A stretch of DNA of 25,073 bases from a virus. The translations under genes and the position numbers were made by a program. How positions within the stretch are numbered: the first letter of the stretch is position 1; the number at the start of each line of letters is the position of its first letter. Below the pieces are notes generated by a model, which was not told the DNA's origin, searched no databases, and was given only the letters and a program-made list of their open reading frames with translations. Below are positions 13,805 through 22,377 of this stretch, piece by piece. The stretch is from the IMG/VR virus record IMGVR_UViG_3300017743_000112, positions 1 through 25,073 of that record, one strand, 5' to 3'.

Positions 13805-15477
13805 TGGCTTTACCATTTATAGGTCCCGCATCTCTTAATCCACAACAAGGCGGTGGAGGAGGAATAACTAGTGTGAAGTTGAGTCCTGCGGCTGTTAGAT
13901 TTCCTACAGCTAGACGTCCTGCTCCACAAAGACGTCCCTTAGAACCAACAACTAAAGAAAAGTTTGCACCACTAGCACCTTTTTTAGTCGGTGGTATTAT
14001 GGATATGTTTCAAGGAAAACCTGAAACATTAACAGACGAACAATATTTACAAAATTTAGGAGCTGATCCTAAAAATATAAGTGATGTAGAACAGGCTTCC
14101 TTAGACGCTTATAAACTATACGGACCACGAGCAGAAGCCAATACTTTTGGCTTAGATGAAATAGCTAATATTGTAGCTAGTTCTCAAATGGGAAGAGGAG
14201 CAAAAGATTATGCAAGTACTTATATGGCTATGCGTAAAGCCGACGCTACTAAAGATGCTCGAACAGAAACAGCAAGATCAGCTTTTATTAAAAATCAATT
14301 AGATAATGGAACTGCTGCATTTTTAAACTTACAAGATTCTGACGCAGCAAGAACAGGAGTAGTTGATATCCGTCCAGGATTTGTACAAAGCAAAGGACCA
14401 CAAGCAGGAGTTGCTTTTATAAATGATCCTGAACACCCTGATGCAGATGAGAATGGTTTTAGACCCGCAGGACCTAATTGGGTTGATCCTTCTAAATTAG
14501 ATTCAGGTAAAGGTAGTGCTGTAGATATATTTAAAAATCCTAATTATACAGAGTTAAGAGAAACTAATAAAAAACTAACAGCTAGAGATCAAGCAGTCAC
14601 TAGTATGTTAAACGTATCTAATTCAACAATAGAAATGTTACAAGAAGGTATTAATGATCCAACTAAAGCGGGTACAACAACGGTTGCTGCTTTAGCTAAC
14701 ATAGCAAATAGTGCTTTAGTTAATTTTGATGTAATAGCAACAGCCGCAGGAGGTGACGCAGGTATCGAAGGTTATTTTAGTAGTGATAATAGAGGCGGTA
14801 CTTTATTAGGAACAGGGGATAACGCTAGAAAATTATATAACGCTATTAAATCGGGTGATGAAGATCAAATTAATCAAGCCACTGCTGATTTTGAAAATGC
14901 AACAGGTACTGATATAAGACAAATATTAGGTGAAACTGCTTACGCAAACGTAGCAACTCGTGCAAATTTTTTACAATTAGCTTATATGGCTGCTGCGGCA
15001 AACGGACAGACAGGTAGAACGTTATCGGATAAAGATTTAGCCTACCATTTACAAATTGTTGGTTTTGGTAGTACGCAAGATCCAAAAGTATTAAACGATA
15101 ATTTACTTCGTTTCGGAGATCAATTAGTAAGAGGATTAGATGCTGAAACACAAGTAGCATTACCTACTAACGGTATGTCTCGATACGATATACTAGATCC
15201 TAAATTTCAATCAGTTGTTTCTATGTATTATAACCCTATGGTTAAACCTGATGCAGAGGGTAAAGATACTGCTCAATGGTTAGATTACGATACTTATACA
15301 TATAAACCTTTTTATCAAAGATACGGAAATATTCCTCAAGTAAACCAATGGCAACAACATGAGGGGATTTATTTCGATAGAAAAAATCAAAAAACAGCCG
15401 TCCGTCCTGGAGACCCAATAGATCCTAATAAAGAATATAGTTTCGAAATACAAAAAATAAGGGACTTAACTCAGTAG
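13804..15477 (+). CDS. Internal virion protein candidate, 557 residues
   Basis: The N-terminus is a flexible Pro/Gly/Arg-rich stretch (NPQQGGGGGITSVKL, RRPAPQRRPLEP). A mainly helical body follows, with DEQYLQNLGADPKN and KDYASTYMAMRKADATKDAR. A folded region at about 260-450 contains FLQLAYMAAAANGQTGRTLS and DKDLAYHLQIVGFG. A C-terminal part with aromatic residues ends NKEYSFEIQKIRDLTQ. The GRTLSDKDL element (residues 404-412) recurs in the product of the gene at 19867. I recall the 'Y-x-x-A...GR-x-S-D-K-D' pattern from phage virion proteins of unknown role. Position in the virion run and size fit an internal or ejection protein. The start is fixed by the TAATG overlap. Confidence 0.6.
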   Translation: MALPFIGPASLNPQQGGGGGITSVKLSPAAVRFPTARRPAPQRRPLEPTTKEKFAPLAPFLVGGIMDMFQGKPETLTDEQYLQNLGADPKNISDVEQASLDAYKLYGPRAEANTFGLDEIANIVASSQMGRGAKDYASTYMAMRKADATKDARTETARSAFIKNQLDNGTAAFLNLQDSDAARTGVVDIRPGFVQSKGPQAGVAFINDPEHPDADENGFRPAGPNWVDPSKLDSGKGSAVDIFKNPNYTELRETNKKLTARDQAVTSMLNVSNSTIEMLQEGINDPTKAGTTTVAALANIANSALVNFDVIATAAGGDAGIEGYFSSDNRGGTLLGTGDNARKLYNAIKSGDEDQINQATADFENATGTDIRQILGETAYANVATRANFLQLAYMAAAANGQTGRTLSDKDLAYHLQIVGFGSTQDPKVLNDNLLRFGDQLVRGLDAETQVALPTNGMSRYDILDPKFQSVVSMYYNPMVKPDAEGKDTAQWLDYDTYTYKPFYQRYGNIPQVNQWQQHEGIYFDRKNQKTAVRPGDPIDPNKEYSFEIQKIRDLTQ

Positions 15478-15480
15478 ATT

Positions 15481-18400
15481 ATGAGTTCAACACAAGCACA
15501 ATACGACGCTTTTATTGAAGATAGAAATAAAGCAGCACTAGAATTAGGCACACAAGCTCTTACTAATAACCCCAACGTTACTTACGGACAGGTGCTTTCT
15601 CCCCAAGAATTACAATCAGCGGCTATTATCTTTAGTCCTGAACTTAATGCTAATGCAAGAGAACTGTTTGATCAAAATACAATGAATGAAATTGAAGCTT
15701 CTGTTGATTTCGAAAATCGAGTAAAACCTTATAACAGAGCTCCAATCGAATACGATATGTATGAGCGTCATCCTGAATATATGCGACAAGTAGATTATTT
15801 TAATTCAGGTGAGGGTCAACAACGTAGTCAAGAAGCTTTCGTACGCGGTAACTATCCTGACGATTATCGACCTTTTGAACCTCAAGCTCCTTTTGGTATT
15901 GAAAAAGCTAAAGAGATTGCTGCATTTGGTTTTGATCCTGCTAAAGAAATAACTTTTGATAACTTTGGCGATCAAGCAGGGTTTAGAACTAAAATAGGTT
16001 TAGCTCCACGTAATTTAACAAAAGAAGATATTGAATTTATCGGTAATCAATATGGTTTAGACGGAACTTATCGATATATAAATCCAAGTAAGCCTTCATT
16101 AGGGTTAGTTTATAAAGCAAAAGGTTCTGATGAAGAACAGTTAGTAAACACACCTTATGTTACTGCGGAAGATACATACAAATTTTTAATAAATGAAGTT
16201 CCTGCGATTGCAACAGATATCGCTCTTACAGTTTATGGAGCTAAAAAGTTTGAACCTTTACTAAGAGGAAAAGATGTAACTAAAGATCCAGGAGTTATTC
16301 GACGAGCAGGTCAAGTTTTAGGTATTTCAGGTTTATCAGCCGCTGGTGCGGCAGGTGGAGATCTTGTAAGATTGACTGCAGGAGTAGTAGCGGGAGCTCA
16401 TGATAGAGATTTTATGGATATTTTAAAAGAATCGGGAATGATTGGTGCTTTAGCTTTTGCAGGTACGTCTACTATCGGTGTAGCAACAAATATTATTCCT
16501 AAATTATGGAGAAATGCAACAGGAAAAGATGTTCCGCCTGAGTTCTTCGAAAAAATAGATGAGTTAATGCGACAAGCTAGAGCTTCTGAAGGAGGAGTAG
16601 CTAGTAGCCCTAAAGGAATTTTATATGGTAATGCTGGATCGGTACAAGAAATAAACGACGCTATTGCTGAATTAGCTTCTCGTACAGGGGTAGAAATTAA
16701 AAAATATAACCCAACATTAGCTTCAGCAACAGGTATTATAGAAGCTGCTGATTTAGAAAATATTTTTTTAAAAAATGCTGATGACGAAACTTTAGCTGCT
16801 TTATACCAACAAATTAAAAATGGAAATCAACAAGTTATAGATGATTTTCTCAAAGCATTAAATGCTGAAATAGGACCTGATTTAGCAACTTCGGGTGCTA
16901 CAGGTGCAACAACAAGTCAAGGTATACGTAATTTAGTAGAACAAGATGTTTTAGCTTTTGAAGAAAATTCAAGAGCCGCTATTACTAATATGCGTAATAA
17001 TTTAATCGGTGCTGAAGATCCTGCAGTTGCAGGTCAAACATTACTTAGACAAGTAGATGACGCAAAAGCAGGAGAAGGAATGTTTCCTCGTACACGTACA
17101 CGTTTGAATGAAATAAGAGAAAATTATATCAAACCTTTCAATCAAGCTTGGTCAGATTCTTTAAACAACCCACTATATGCTGATTTAACAACAGGTGCAG
17201 GGTATACAAGAGCTCCTGCTACCGCTTGGTCTAAATCTACTAAAAGACAATCAGATCAATTATTACGTAGTTTAGATTCTAAAGAATCAAAAGATGTTTT
17301 AATGCAAATGTTAGGTACAGAAGGTGGTGCAGTTCTAAAAAGACTACAAGGATTAGGTAAAGAAGGTTTTGAAAGTCCTAATTTTACATTACAAGAATTA
17401 AACAATGCTCGTGTAGTTTTAAATGATTTCGCTAGTAACAATCCTAACTTAAAAGGAGCTGTTGGGTTTGCTAGAAACTTAGAACGTGGTATAGAAAAAC
17501 AGATAAATGCTTTAATAGATGAGGGGGCAAAAGCTCAGATGGAAGCTCAAGGCATAAACGTAACTAAAAAATCTTTACGTGAGTATAAACAAAACACAGG
17601 TTACGGAGAAGATTTAAAAGGTGCTTGGTCTAATCAAAAAGAAGCAATTCAATTAAGTAATTCAGAAATATTTAGAAGTTTAAACCAACAACAGCCTGAA
17701 AAAGTTGTAGATTTTTTATTAGGTTCAAGCACGTCAGGCAGTAACGTTAATACTCGAGTTGGTCAATTAATGAAAGTTTTACGTGAAGAAGGTTCCGACG
17801 AAGTATTAGATATACAAAAAGGTATTGCATCTTATGTTCAACGTAATATTTTAGATCAAGCAGATAAAACACCTTTACAAATCGCTAAAGATTATCGTGA
17901 ATTTATGAAATTACATAGAGGTACTTTAAAAGAAATATTTGGTGATAATTATAAAATGTTTGACTTTAGTCCTAAACAGTTCGAGAAAAACGTTATCCAA
18001 CAATTACAAAAGAATGAAGATACGATTCAGTTTTTACGTGCAAGATTTGGTAGTGCGACTAACCCTAACCCCAGTGCTGCAAACGTTGTGGAGTTGTTAT
18101 TAGAAACAGGTAAAACACAAAAACTTTCAGGACAGATATTAGAAGATCAAAAATATTTGATGAATTTAATAAAAGATAATCCTGAATTGAAAGAACAAGT
18201 TGCGGCAGTTACAAAACGTTATATAAATCAGTTTATATTAAAACCTAAACAAGGTATTGCTGGAGGAACAGAAATTGATCCTGTTGCTTTAAATAGATTA
18301 ATTACAGAAGGATTTGGACCACAAGACGTTACTGGACCTGTATTAACGTTTGATAATTTTATTACACCGTTATTAGGTAAAGAAGGTAAAGAATATATTA

Positions 18401-18858
18401 AATTATTTAAAAGATTGAATAATATTGTTCAAAAAGAAGTTGGACCTGCTGTTTCATCAGCTGCAGAACAAGCTATATTACGAGAAGCTCCTGCTACTAA
18501 AATTGAATATATTAAAAAGTTTATTATCCCACCACTTACACAGTTTGGTAGACGAGTTAACGCGGCAGAAAAACGAACTAATGAAGCTAGTCGAAGATTT
18601 ATTGGTAAAATGTTACTAGATCCTGAATTATTTAGAATGACTATGAATTACGCAGAAGGTCGAGTAAGAGCACAAAATTTTATAAGATTTTTAACTTCAT
18701 ATGGAACAGTCGCTACACAAGATTTAGCTAATGATTTAGAAGATTATGATACAGAAACAAAAACACAACCTAAACGTAATAAACCCGATCTCAGTTTAAG
18801 CACTGCGATAGAAGAGTCTTCAGATACGATAGACCCATTTGTAGGAGCATTTCAATAA
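15481..18858 (+). CDS. Large internal virion / DNA-ejection protein candidate, 1125 residues
   Basis: This is the largest gene of the window. The first 200 residues are hydrophilic. Hydrophobic segments follow at about 237-255 (NEVPAIATDIALTVYGAKK), 281-306 (GISGLSAAGAAGGDLVRLTA, GVVAGA) and 316-342 (ESGMIGALAFAGTSTIGVAT). The rest is long, charged and helical, rich in Leu, Lys and Gln, ending with an acidic tail. Large internal proteins of podoviruses (for example T7 gp15 and gp16) have this mix of helical body and membrane-active segments and help carry DNA across the envelope; analogy rests on size, position and layout. No lytic transglycosylase motif is evident. It begins 3 bases after the upstream stop and ends overlapping the next ATG. 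Confidence 0.65.
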   Translation: MSSTQAQYDAFIEDRNKAALELGTQALTNNPNVTYGQVLSPQELQSAAIIFSPELNANARELFDQNTMNEIEASVDFENRVKPYNRAPIEYDMYERHPEYMRQVDYFNSGEGQQRSQEAFVRGNYPDDYRPFEPQAPFGIEKAKEIAAFGFDPAKEITFDNFGDQAGFRTKIGLAPRNLTKEDIEFIGNQYGLDGTYRYINPSKPSLGLVYKAKGSDEEQLVNTPYVTAEDTYKFLINEVPAIATDIALTVYGAKKFEPLLRGKDVTKDPGVIRRAGQVLGISGLSAAGAAGGDLVRLTAGVVAGAHDRDFMDILKESGMIGALAFAGTSTIGVATNIIPKLWRNATGKDVPPEFFEKIDELMRQARASEGGVASSPKGILYGNAGSVQEINDAIAELASRTGVEIKKYNPTLASATGIIEAADLENIFLKNADDETLAALYQQIKNGNQQVIDDFLKALNAEIGPDLATSGATGATTSQGIRNLVEQDVLAFEENSRAAITNMRNNLIGAEDPAVAGQTLLRQVDDAKAGEGMFPRTRTRLNEIRENYIKPFNQAWSDSLNNPLYADLTTGAGYTRAPATAWSKSTKRQSDQLLRSLDSKESKDVLMQMLGTEGGAVLKRLQGLGKEGFESPNFTLQELNNARVVLNDFASNNPNLKGAVGFARNLERGIEKQINALIDEGAKAQMEAQGINVTKKSLREYKQNTGYGEDLKGAWSNQKEAIQLSNSEIFRSLNQQQPEKVVDFLLGSSTSGSNVNTRVGQLMKVLREEGSDEVLDIQKGIASYVQRNILDQADKTPLQIAKDYREFMKLHRGTLKEIFGDNYKMFDFSPKQFEKNVIQQLQKNEDTIQFLRARFGSATNPNPSAANVVELLLETGKTQKLSGQILEDQKYLMNLIKDNPELKEQVAAVTKRYINQFILKPKQGIAGGTEIDPVALNRLITEGFGPQDVTGPVLTFDNFITPLLGKEGKEYIKLFKRLNNIVQKEVGPAVSSAAEQAILREAPATKIEYIKKFIIPPLTQFGRRVNAAEKRTNEASRRFIGKMLLDPELFRMTMNYAEGRVRAQNFIRFLTSYGTVATQDLANDLEDYDTETKTQPKRNKPDLSLSTAIEESSDTIDPFVGAFQ

Positions 18859-19865
18859 TGGCTAGATTTAGATTACCAACCGACAACAATATGTTCCAAT
18901 TCGAAGATTTCGATATGTCAGGAATAATGAATCCTGAACTTGTTGATATTATGGAAATGCGTAAAGAAGCGAACCTTGCTAGAGGTAACGCAACAGATCA
19001 ATACGAAGCTGACGTTGCTGATTTTAAAAATATACAAGCAACTGAAGCAGAACAAGGGATAGCTTCATTACCAACAGCACCTTCTATGCCTAACATACCA
19101 ACGGTGCCTAATATCGATTACACAAATTTTAATCCTACAATATTCGGACAACCTTTTATTACTCCTGATCTTAATTTTGAAGATATAGATTTAACAAATA
19201 TTCCTAATATACCAACGTTTGTTAATAATCCATATACAGAAGTATTTAATACACCTACCCCCGAACCAGATCCTTTTGTAAATCTCCCCGATTTAGGTAT
19301 ATATGATTTTGATATAAACGATTTTATTGATCCTGTCGACACTAATCCTCCCGAATTACCTACTGACGATATAATTGATGTGGATATTCCTGTATCAGAT
19401 ATCCCCTTACCTGATTATCCTTTCGTTGATCCTGAAACAGGTGGAGATTTAGTTTTAGTTCCAGGAGATCCTAATAACCCTGTTATAGTTAGAGATCCTG
19501 AAACAGGTGAATTACCTCCTGGATTTGTTGAAGGAGGAGGAGATGGACCTGCAGAAACAATACCGCCAGAAGTTTATGTACCTAGACCACCACCCCCCGC
19601 ACCTAGATCATACGAAACAGTTATTCCTTATGAACGACCTTTAGATAATGTTATGGCGGGGTATACAAGACCAATGGATCCAAGTTTATTTGGTAGTACT
19701 CCAGGATTCGAAAACAGTCCTTTTAGACAACAACCAACAGGGATGAGAGGGGGAGGTCCTTTGAGTAACAGCATGTTAAATAGTGGGCTATCAAGGTTGC
19801 CCTTAAATCAACAAAACGATACACTTACTCAAGTGTTCCAATCAGGCTTTAGACCACGGAGATAA
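18858..19865 (+). CDS. Pro/Asp-rich, disordered virion-type protein
   Basis: This 335-residue protein has a short helical N-terminus (NPELVDIMEMRKEANLARGN), then about 190 residues rich in Pro, Asp, Asn and Ile (NIPTVPNIDYTNFNPTIF, LPDLGIYDFDINDFIDP). DPETG occurs twice, followed by a Gly/Pro-rich part (VPRPPPPAPRSYE). The end is basic and Gly-rich (GMRGGGPLSN, FRPRR). It looks mostly unfolded, with repeated small hydrophobics between acidic residues. Coupling to the 1125-residue gene (TAATG) suggests a partner such as a scaffold, chaperone or linker. No recognised domain is present, so function is unknown. Confidence 0.6.
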   Translation: MARFRLPTDNNMFQFEDFDMSGIMNPELVDIMEMRKEANLARGNATDQYEADVADFKNIQATEAEQGIASLPTAPSMPNIPTVPNIDYTNFNPTIFGQPFITPDLNFEDIDLTNIPNIPTFVNNPYTEVFNTPTPEPDPFVNLPDLGIYDFDINDFIDPVDTNPPELPTDDIIDVDIPVSDIPLPDYPFVDPETGGDLVLVPGDPNNPVIVRDPETGELPPGFVEGGGDGPAETIPPEVYVPRPPPPAPRSYETVIPYERPLDNVMAGYTRPMDPSLFGSTPGFENSPFRQQPTGMRGGGPLSNSMLNSGLSRLPLNQQNDTLTQVFQSGFRPRR

Positions 19866-19866
19866 A

Positions 19867-20625
19867 ATGGCAAACGGAATAGAAGATTTAATGAATATAC
19901 GAACAATGGGGGGCACACAAAATGTTCCTCCTAGACCTCCTATGAATCCTATGCAGGGTGGATTAGCATCTATGGGTGGAACAAAACCAACGATGCCTCC
20001 TGTAGTAGAGGAACAAAGAGCTATGCCTCCGATGGGAGGACAAGAAATGCCTTCTGAACGACCACAAGAACCTGTATCTGCAGAACAAGATGGAGCAGCA
20101 TTAGCTCAAGCAGTCGTAGGTAGAGCAAACGGTGATATTGGTACAGCTATTGATATTTTAGATAACGCTAAAGCTATGCTTATGCAAAGCGGTCAAGAAG
20201 AACCTATGATGATGGCGGATGGTGGTGAATTAAATCCAGGATTACAAGCTTTACAAAGAACAAACCCTGAAGTCGTTGATAAAATCTTAAAAAGAGAAAT
20301 GGGTGGACCTTTGTATGCTGAAGACGGTATGCCTTTAACGGATGCTGAAACTATGAAACAAATGATAATGAATAGTTTAAGAGAAAATCCTGTACTAAAT
20401 AGTGAAGGTGCTTATAATATTACAAGTCCTATGGGAACAAATGTAAGAACAGCTGTATCTCAGTTAAGTAATGATGTTTTAGGTAGGGATGTTTCTGATA
20501 ATCGTACTACCTCAGGCAGAGGATTATCCGATAAAGATTTACAAAACTATATGAATATGAATTCTGATAAGAGCACTCAAGAAGCTGCAAATGCTGCTAT
20601 TGCGTATCAGATGTCTTTACGTTAA
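19867..20625 (+). CDS. Met/Pro-rich protein sharing a GRxLSDKDL element
   Basis: This 252-residue protein starts one base after the preceding stop. The first 75 residues are Met/Pro/Gly-rich (MNPMQGGLASMGGTKPTMPP). A helix follows (DGAALAQAVVGRANGDIGTA), with AIDILDNAKAMLMQSGQEE and MMADGGELNPGLQALQRTN. Residues 216-226 hold SGRGLSDKDLQ, very like GRTLSDKDLAY in the 557-residue virion protein. The 'MMADGGEL' type motif is frequent in phage virion or minor tail proteins. Its 3' end overlaps the opposite-strand helicase gene by 4 bases. Likely a virion accessory protein; no function is known. Confidence 0.6.
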   Translation: MANGIEDLMNIRTMGGTQNVPPRPPMNPMQGGLASMGGTKPTMPPVVEEQRAMPPMGGQEMPSERPQEPVSAEQDGAALAQAVVGRANGDIGTAIDILDNAKAMLMQSGQEEPMMMADGGELNPGLQALQRTNPEVVDKILKREMGGPLYAEDGMPLTDAETMKQMIMNSLRENPVLNSEGAYNITSPMGTNVRTAVSQLSNDVLGRDVSDNRTTSGRGLSDKDLQNYMNMNSDKSTQEAANAAIAYQMSLR

Positions 20626-22064
20626 TCGATCCAGTCTTTCCACTTTTCATCTCCTAGTACTTCTTGTGCTAGGTCGAGTTTATTTCTAAGAGCTTTTACG
20701 ATCTTTTCATCAACCGTTCCTTTAGCAACTAAATCAATATAAGTAACTTTATTTGTTTGACCTATACGGTGAGCCCTATCTTCTGATTGTAAACGTTTTT
20801 CTAAATCATAATTATTAGAATAATAAATCACGGTACTTGCTTCGGTCAACGTAATACCATAACCACCTGTTTGTACGTTACTAATTAAATACGTAAGCGG
20901 TGAGTCAGGATCTTGAAATGATTTAATTATTTGTTGTCTATCTTCATCTAACGTTTCACCGTAGTAAGTTGCTACTGCTTCTGTACCCACGGTATCTTGT
21001 AATGTTTTTAAGATACGTTTAATATCGTATTGATAATTAGCCCATATAATAACTTTACCTTGAGTTTCTGCTAATACATCTAATAAACTATCTAAACGAT
21101 TGCTTTTAATTTCTACTTCATCACCTTGATCATGTTTAACGAAACCACAAACAACTTGATGTAGCCTAAGAATCTGTGTTAGAACAGAAGTAACACTTAC
21201 TAATTCACTAGATTCTAATTGTGCGATAGCATAGTCTTTTAATTGTTTATAAACTTTCTTTTGTTCAGGTGTTAGTTCAACTTCTCTGCGTTGATATACT
21301 TTATCAGGTAAGTCTAAACATTCTTTCTTTAGCACTCTGTAAGAGAACTCATTTACATTTTCTGTAAGTTCTTCTAAGTTTTGATAACCGACCACCTGTC
21401 TAAAAGTTCGTTGTCCCATACTTCTATTAATAACTTTTGCATATCTGTTTTGAAATGAATAAAACGATGAGTAACCTAATAGCTGTGTAGATAAGAATGC
21501 ACTTTGGCTATATAAATCTAACGGTGATTGCGTTACGGGAAAGCCTGTAAGGATTCTACGATACTTTGTATTAAGAGCTAATTTTAATAAGTTCTTAGTT
21601 CGTTGTGCTTTAGGATTCTTAATAGTCGTAGATTCATCAACCGCGATCAGTGCGTTGTGAGCTAGTATAAACTTTTCAACAAAAGCTACGCCTTTTTTCG
21701 TACTAAAAGCTTCTACATTAATAATTAATATTTTAAGTTCAGGTGAAACTTCGAACAACTTCATTAGTTCTGCTTTTTGTTTTACCGTAGGTGCGGGATT
21801 CCATACACCAACTTCTAGTTCTACATGGTCAGGCATATGAGCAGGTATTTCTTTTCCAGACCAGTTACGATAGACCCCTTTGGGTGCTACGATGATAGAC
21901 GCGTTTATCCCACCTTTATCATATAGAAGTGCAATATTATCTATAAGTACTTTAGATTTACCTGTACCCATTTCCATAAAATAAGCATATTCACGCTTAT
22001 TCCATGATCTTTTTAATGCCTCAAGCTGATGCTCATAAGGCTTGGTTTTAAACTTATACTGCAT
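20622..22064 (-). CDS. SNF2-family DNA helicase / ATPase
   Basis: This 480-residue protein has the superfamily 2 SNF2 motif set in order. They are a Q-like PYEHQLEAL (9-17), motif I EMGTGKSK (31-38), Ia IIVAPKGVYRNW (57-68), II DEST (143-146), III LTGFPVTQSP (172-181), V QTGGYGITLTEA (398-409) and VI SEDRAHRIGQ (427-436). SNF2 proteins translocate on double-stranded DNA using ATP. The length is that of a bare motor, with no added chromatin or nuclease domain. Phage versions accompany replication and recombination genes, as here beside the primase-polymerase operon. Motif III has Phe-Pro where LTGTP is usual. It is the only leftward gene in the window. The ATG at 22064 has a weak ribosome site. 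Confidence 0.9.
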   Translation of the reverse strand: MQYKFKTKPYEHQLEALKRSWNKREYAYFMEMGTGKSKVLIDNIALLYDKGGINASIIVAPKGVYRNWSGKEIPAHMPDHVELEVGVWNPAPTVKQKAELMKLFEVSPELKILIINVEAFSTKKGVAFVEKFILAHNALIAVDESTTIKNPKAQRTKNLLKLALNTKYRRILTGFPVTQSPLDLYSQSAFLSTQLLGYSSFYSFQNRYAKVINRSMGQRTFRQVVGYQNLEELTENVNEFSYRVLKKECLDLPDKVYQRREVELTPEQKKVYKQLKDYAIAQLESSELVSVTSVLTQILRLHQVVCGFVKHDQGDEVEIKSNRLDSLLDVLAETQGKVIIWANYQYDIKRILKTLQDTVGTEAVATYYGETLDEDRQQIIKSFQDPDSPLTYLISNVQTGGYGITLTEASTVIYYSNNYDLEKRLQSEDRAHRIGQTNKVTYIDLVAKGTVDEKIVKALRNKLDLAQEVLGDEKWKDWID

Positions 22065-22087
22065 ATTCTTTCTAATTTCTAGTTCCC

Positions 22088-22093
22088 ATTATA
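22088..22093 (-). promoter_or_regulatory. Candidate -10 element for the leftward helicase
   Basis: Read on the minus strand this is a perfect TATAAT, 24 bases upstream of the helicase ATG. No good -35 hexamer is found 16-18 bases further upstream, where the sequence is T-rich, so the promoter may be weak or need an activator. Confidence 0.3.
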
Positions 22094-22144
22094 TATTACA
22101 ATTTACTTATAAAAAGCCCCAAACTAAATACTTTTCTCATGCCC

Positions 22145-22238
22145 TCTAATAGAATTAGTAGTTTCTAATAGATTGAATCGTACAATCTAATAGACTGTAA
22201 CACTCTTAAACATTGGCTTTGTTAGAAAATCTATTAGA
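22145..22238. repeat. TCTAATAGA repeat cluster
   Basis: Copies occur at 22145-22153, 22164-22172 and 22186-22194, all in the same direction, with start spacing of 19 and 22 bases (about two DNA turns). The reverse complement TCTATTAGA lies at 22230-22238. A shorter ACTAATAGC lies at 22309-22317. The spacing on one DNA face suggests cooperative protein binding, as for repressor operators or origin iterons. Confidence 0.65.
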
Positions 22239-22242
22239 TTAT

Positions 22243-22332
22243 TACCGATATTAGTAGTTTTCGAAAAGTTTTTCCTATAAACTTTTTTATTCTTAAAACT
22301 ACTATATAACTAATAGCTTTACTTTGTCGGTA
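22243..22332. repeat. Nested inverted repeat
   Basis: Three pairs of arms are nested: TACCGA (22243-22248) with TCGGTA (22327-22332), TAGTAGTTTT (22252-22261) with AAAACTACTA (22295-22304), and AAAAGTTT (22264-22271) with AAACTTTT (22279-22286; 7-base loop). The middle pair is a perfect 10-base match. As RNA or single-stranded DNA this would fold into a long, interrupted hairpin. A terminator seems unlikely between two divergent gene starts. Confidence 0.6.
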
Positions 22333-22346
22333 TTGCTAGATATTAT
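22318..22346 (+). promoter_or_regulatory. Candidate rightward promoter, TTTACT-N17-TATTAT
   Basis: TTTACT at 22318-22323 and TATTAT at 22341-22346 are 17 bases apart, ideal for sigma-70, and about 30 bases before the GTG of the replication operon. The TCGGTA arm of the nested dyad lies in the spacer, so a protein bound there could block the promoter. A candidate, judged by eye. Confidence 0.4.
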
Positions 22347-22365
22347 TTAAGTTCTAGAAATAAGA

Positions 22366-22371
22366 AAGGAG
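22366..22371 (+). promoter_or_regulatory. Strong Shine-Dalgarno AAGGAG for the GTG start at 22378
   Basis: AAGGAG followed by six A residues and GTG fixes the first gene of the replication operon at a non-ATG start. Confidence 0.75.
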
Positions 22372-22377
22372 AAAAAA

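Larger units (their letters stand above)
22065..22377. promoter_or_regulatory. Divergent, repeat-rich control region (possible origin)
   Basis: This 313-base gene-free, AT-rich region lies between the leftward helicase and rightward replication genes. It holds three direct TCTAATAGA copies (22145, 22164, 22186) and one inverted copy (22230). ATTAGTAGTTT occurs at 22154 and 22250. A nested dyad runs between 22243 and 22332: TACCGA/TCGGTA outside, TAGTAGTTTT/AAAACTACTA in the middle, AAAAGTTT/AAACTTTT inside. A small hairpin spans 22169-22189 (TAGATTG/CAATCTA). No protein-coding frame of note is present. A promoter-operator hub or replication origin would explain this structure; nothing here decides between them. 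Confidence 0.6.

Noticed and set aside
22264-22288. AAAAGTTT/AAACTTTT hairpin followed by T residues as a terminator
   Set aside because: It lies between divergent gene starts, where no upstream transcript needs ending, and the stem has very little G-C; a regulatory or origin role fits better.
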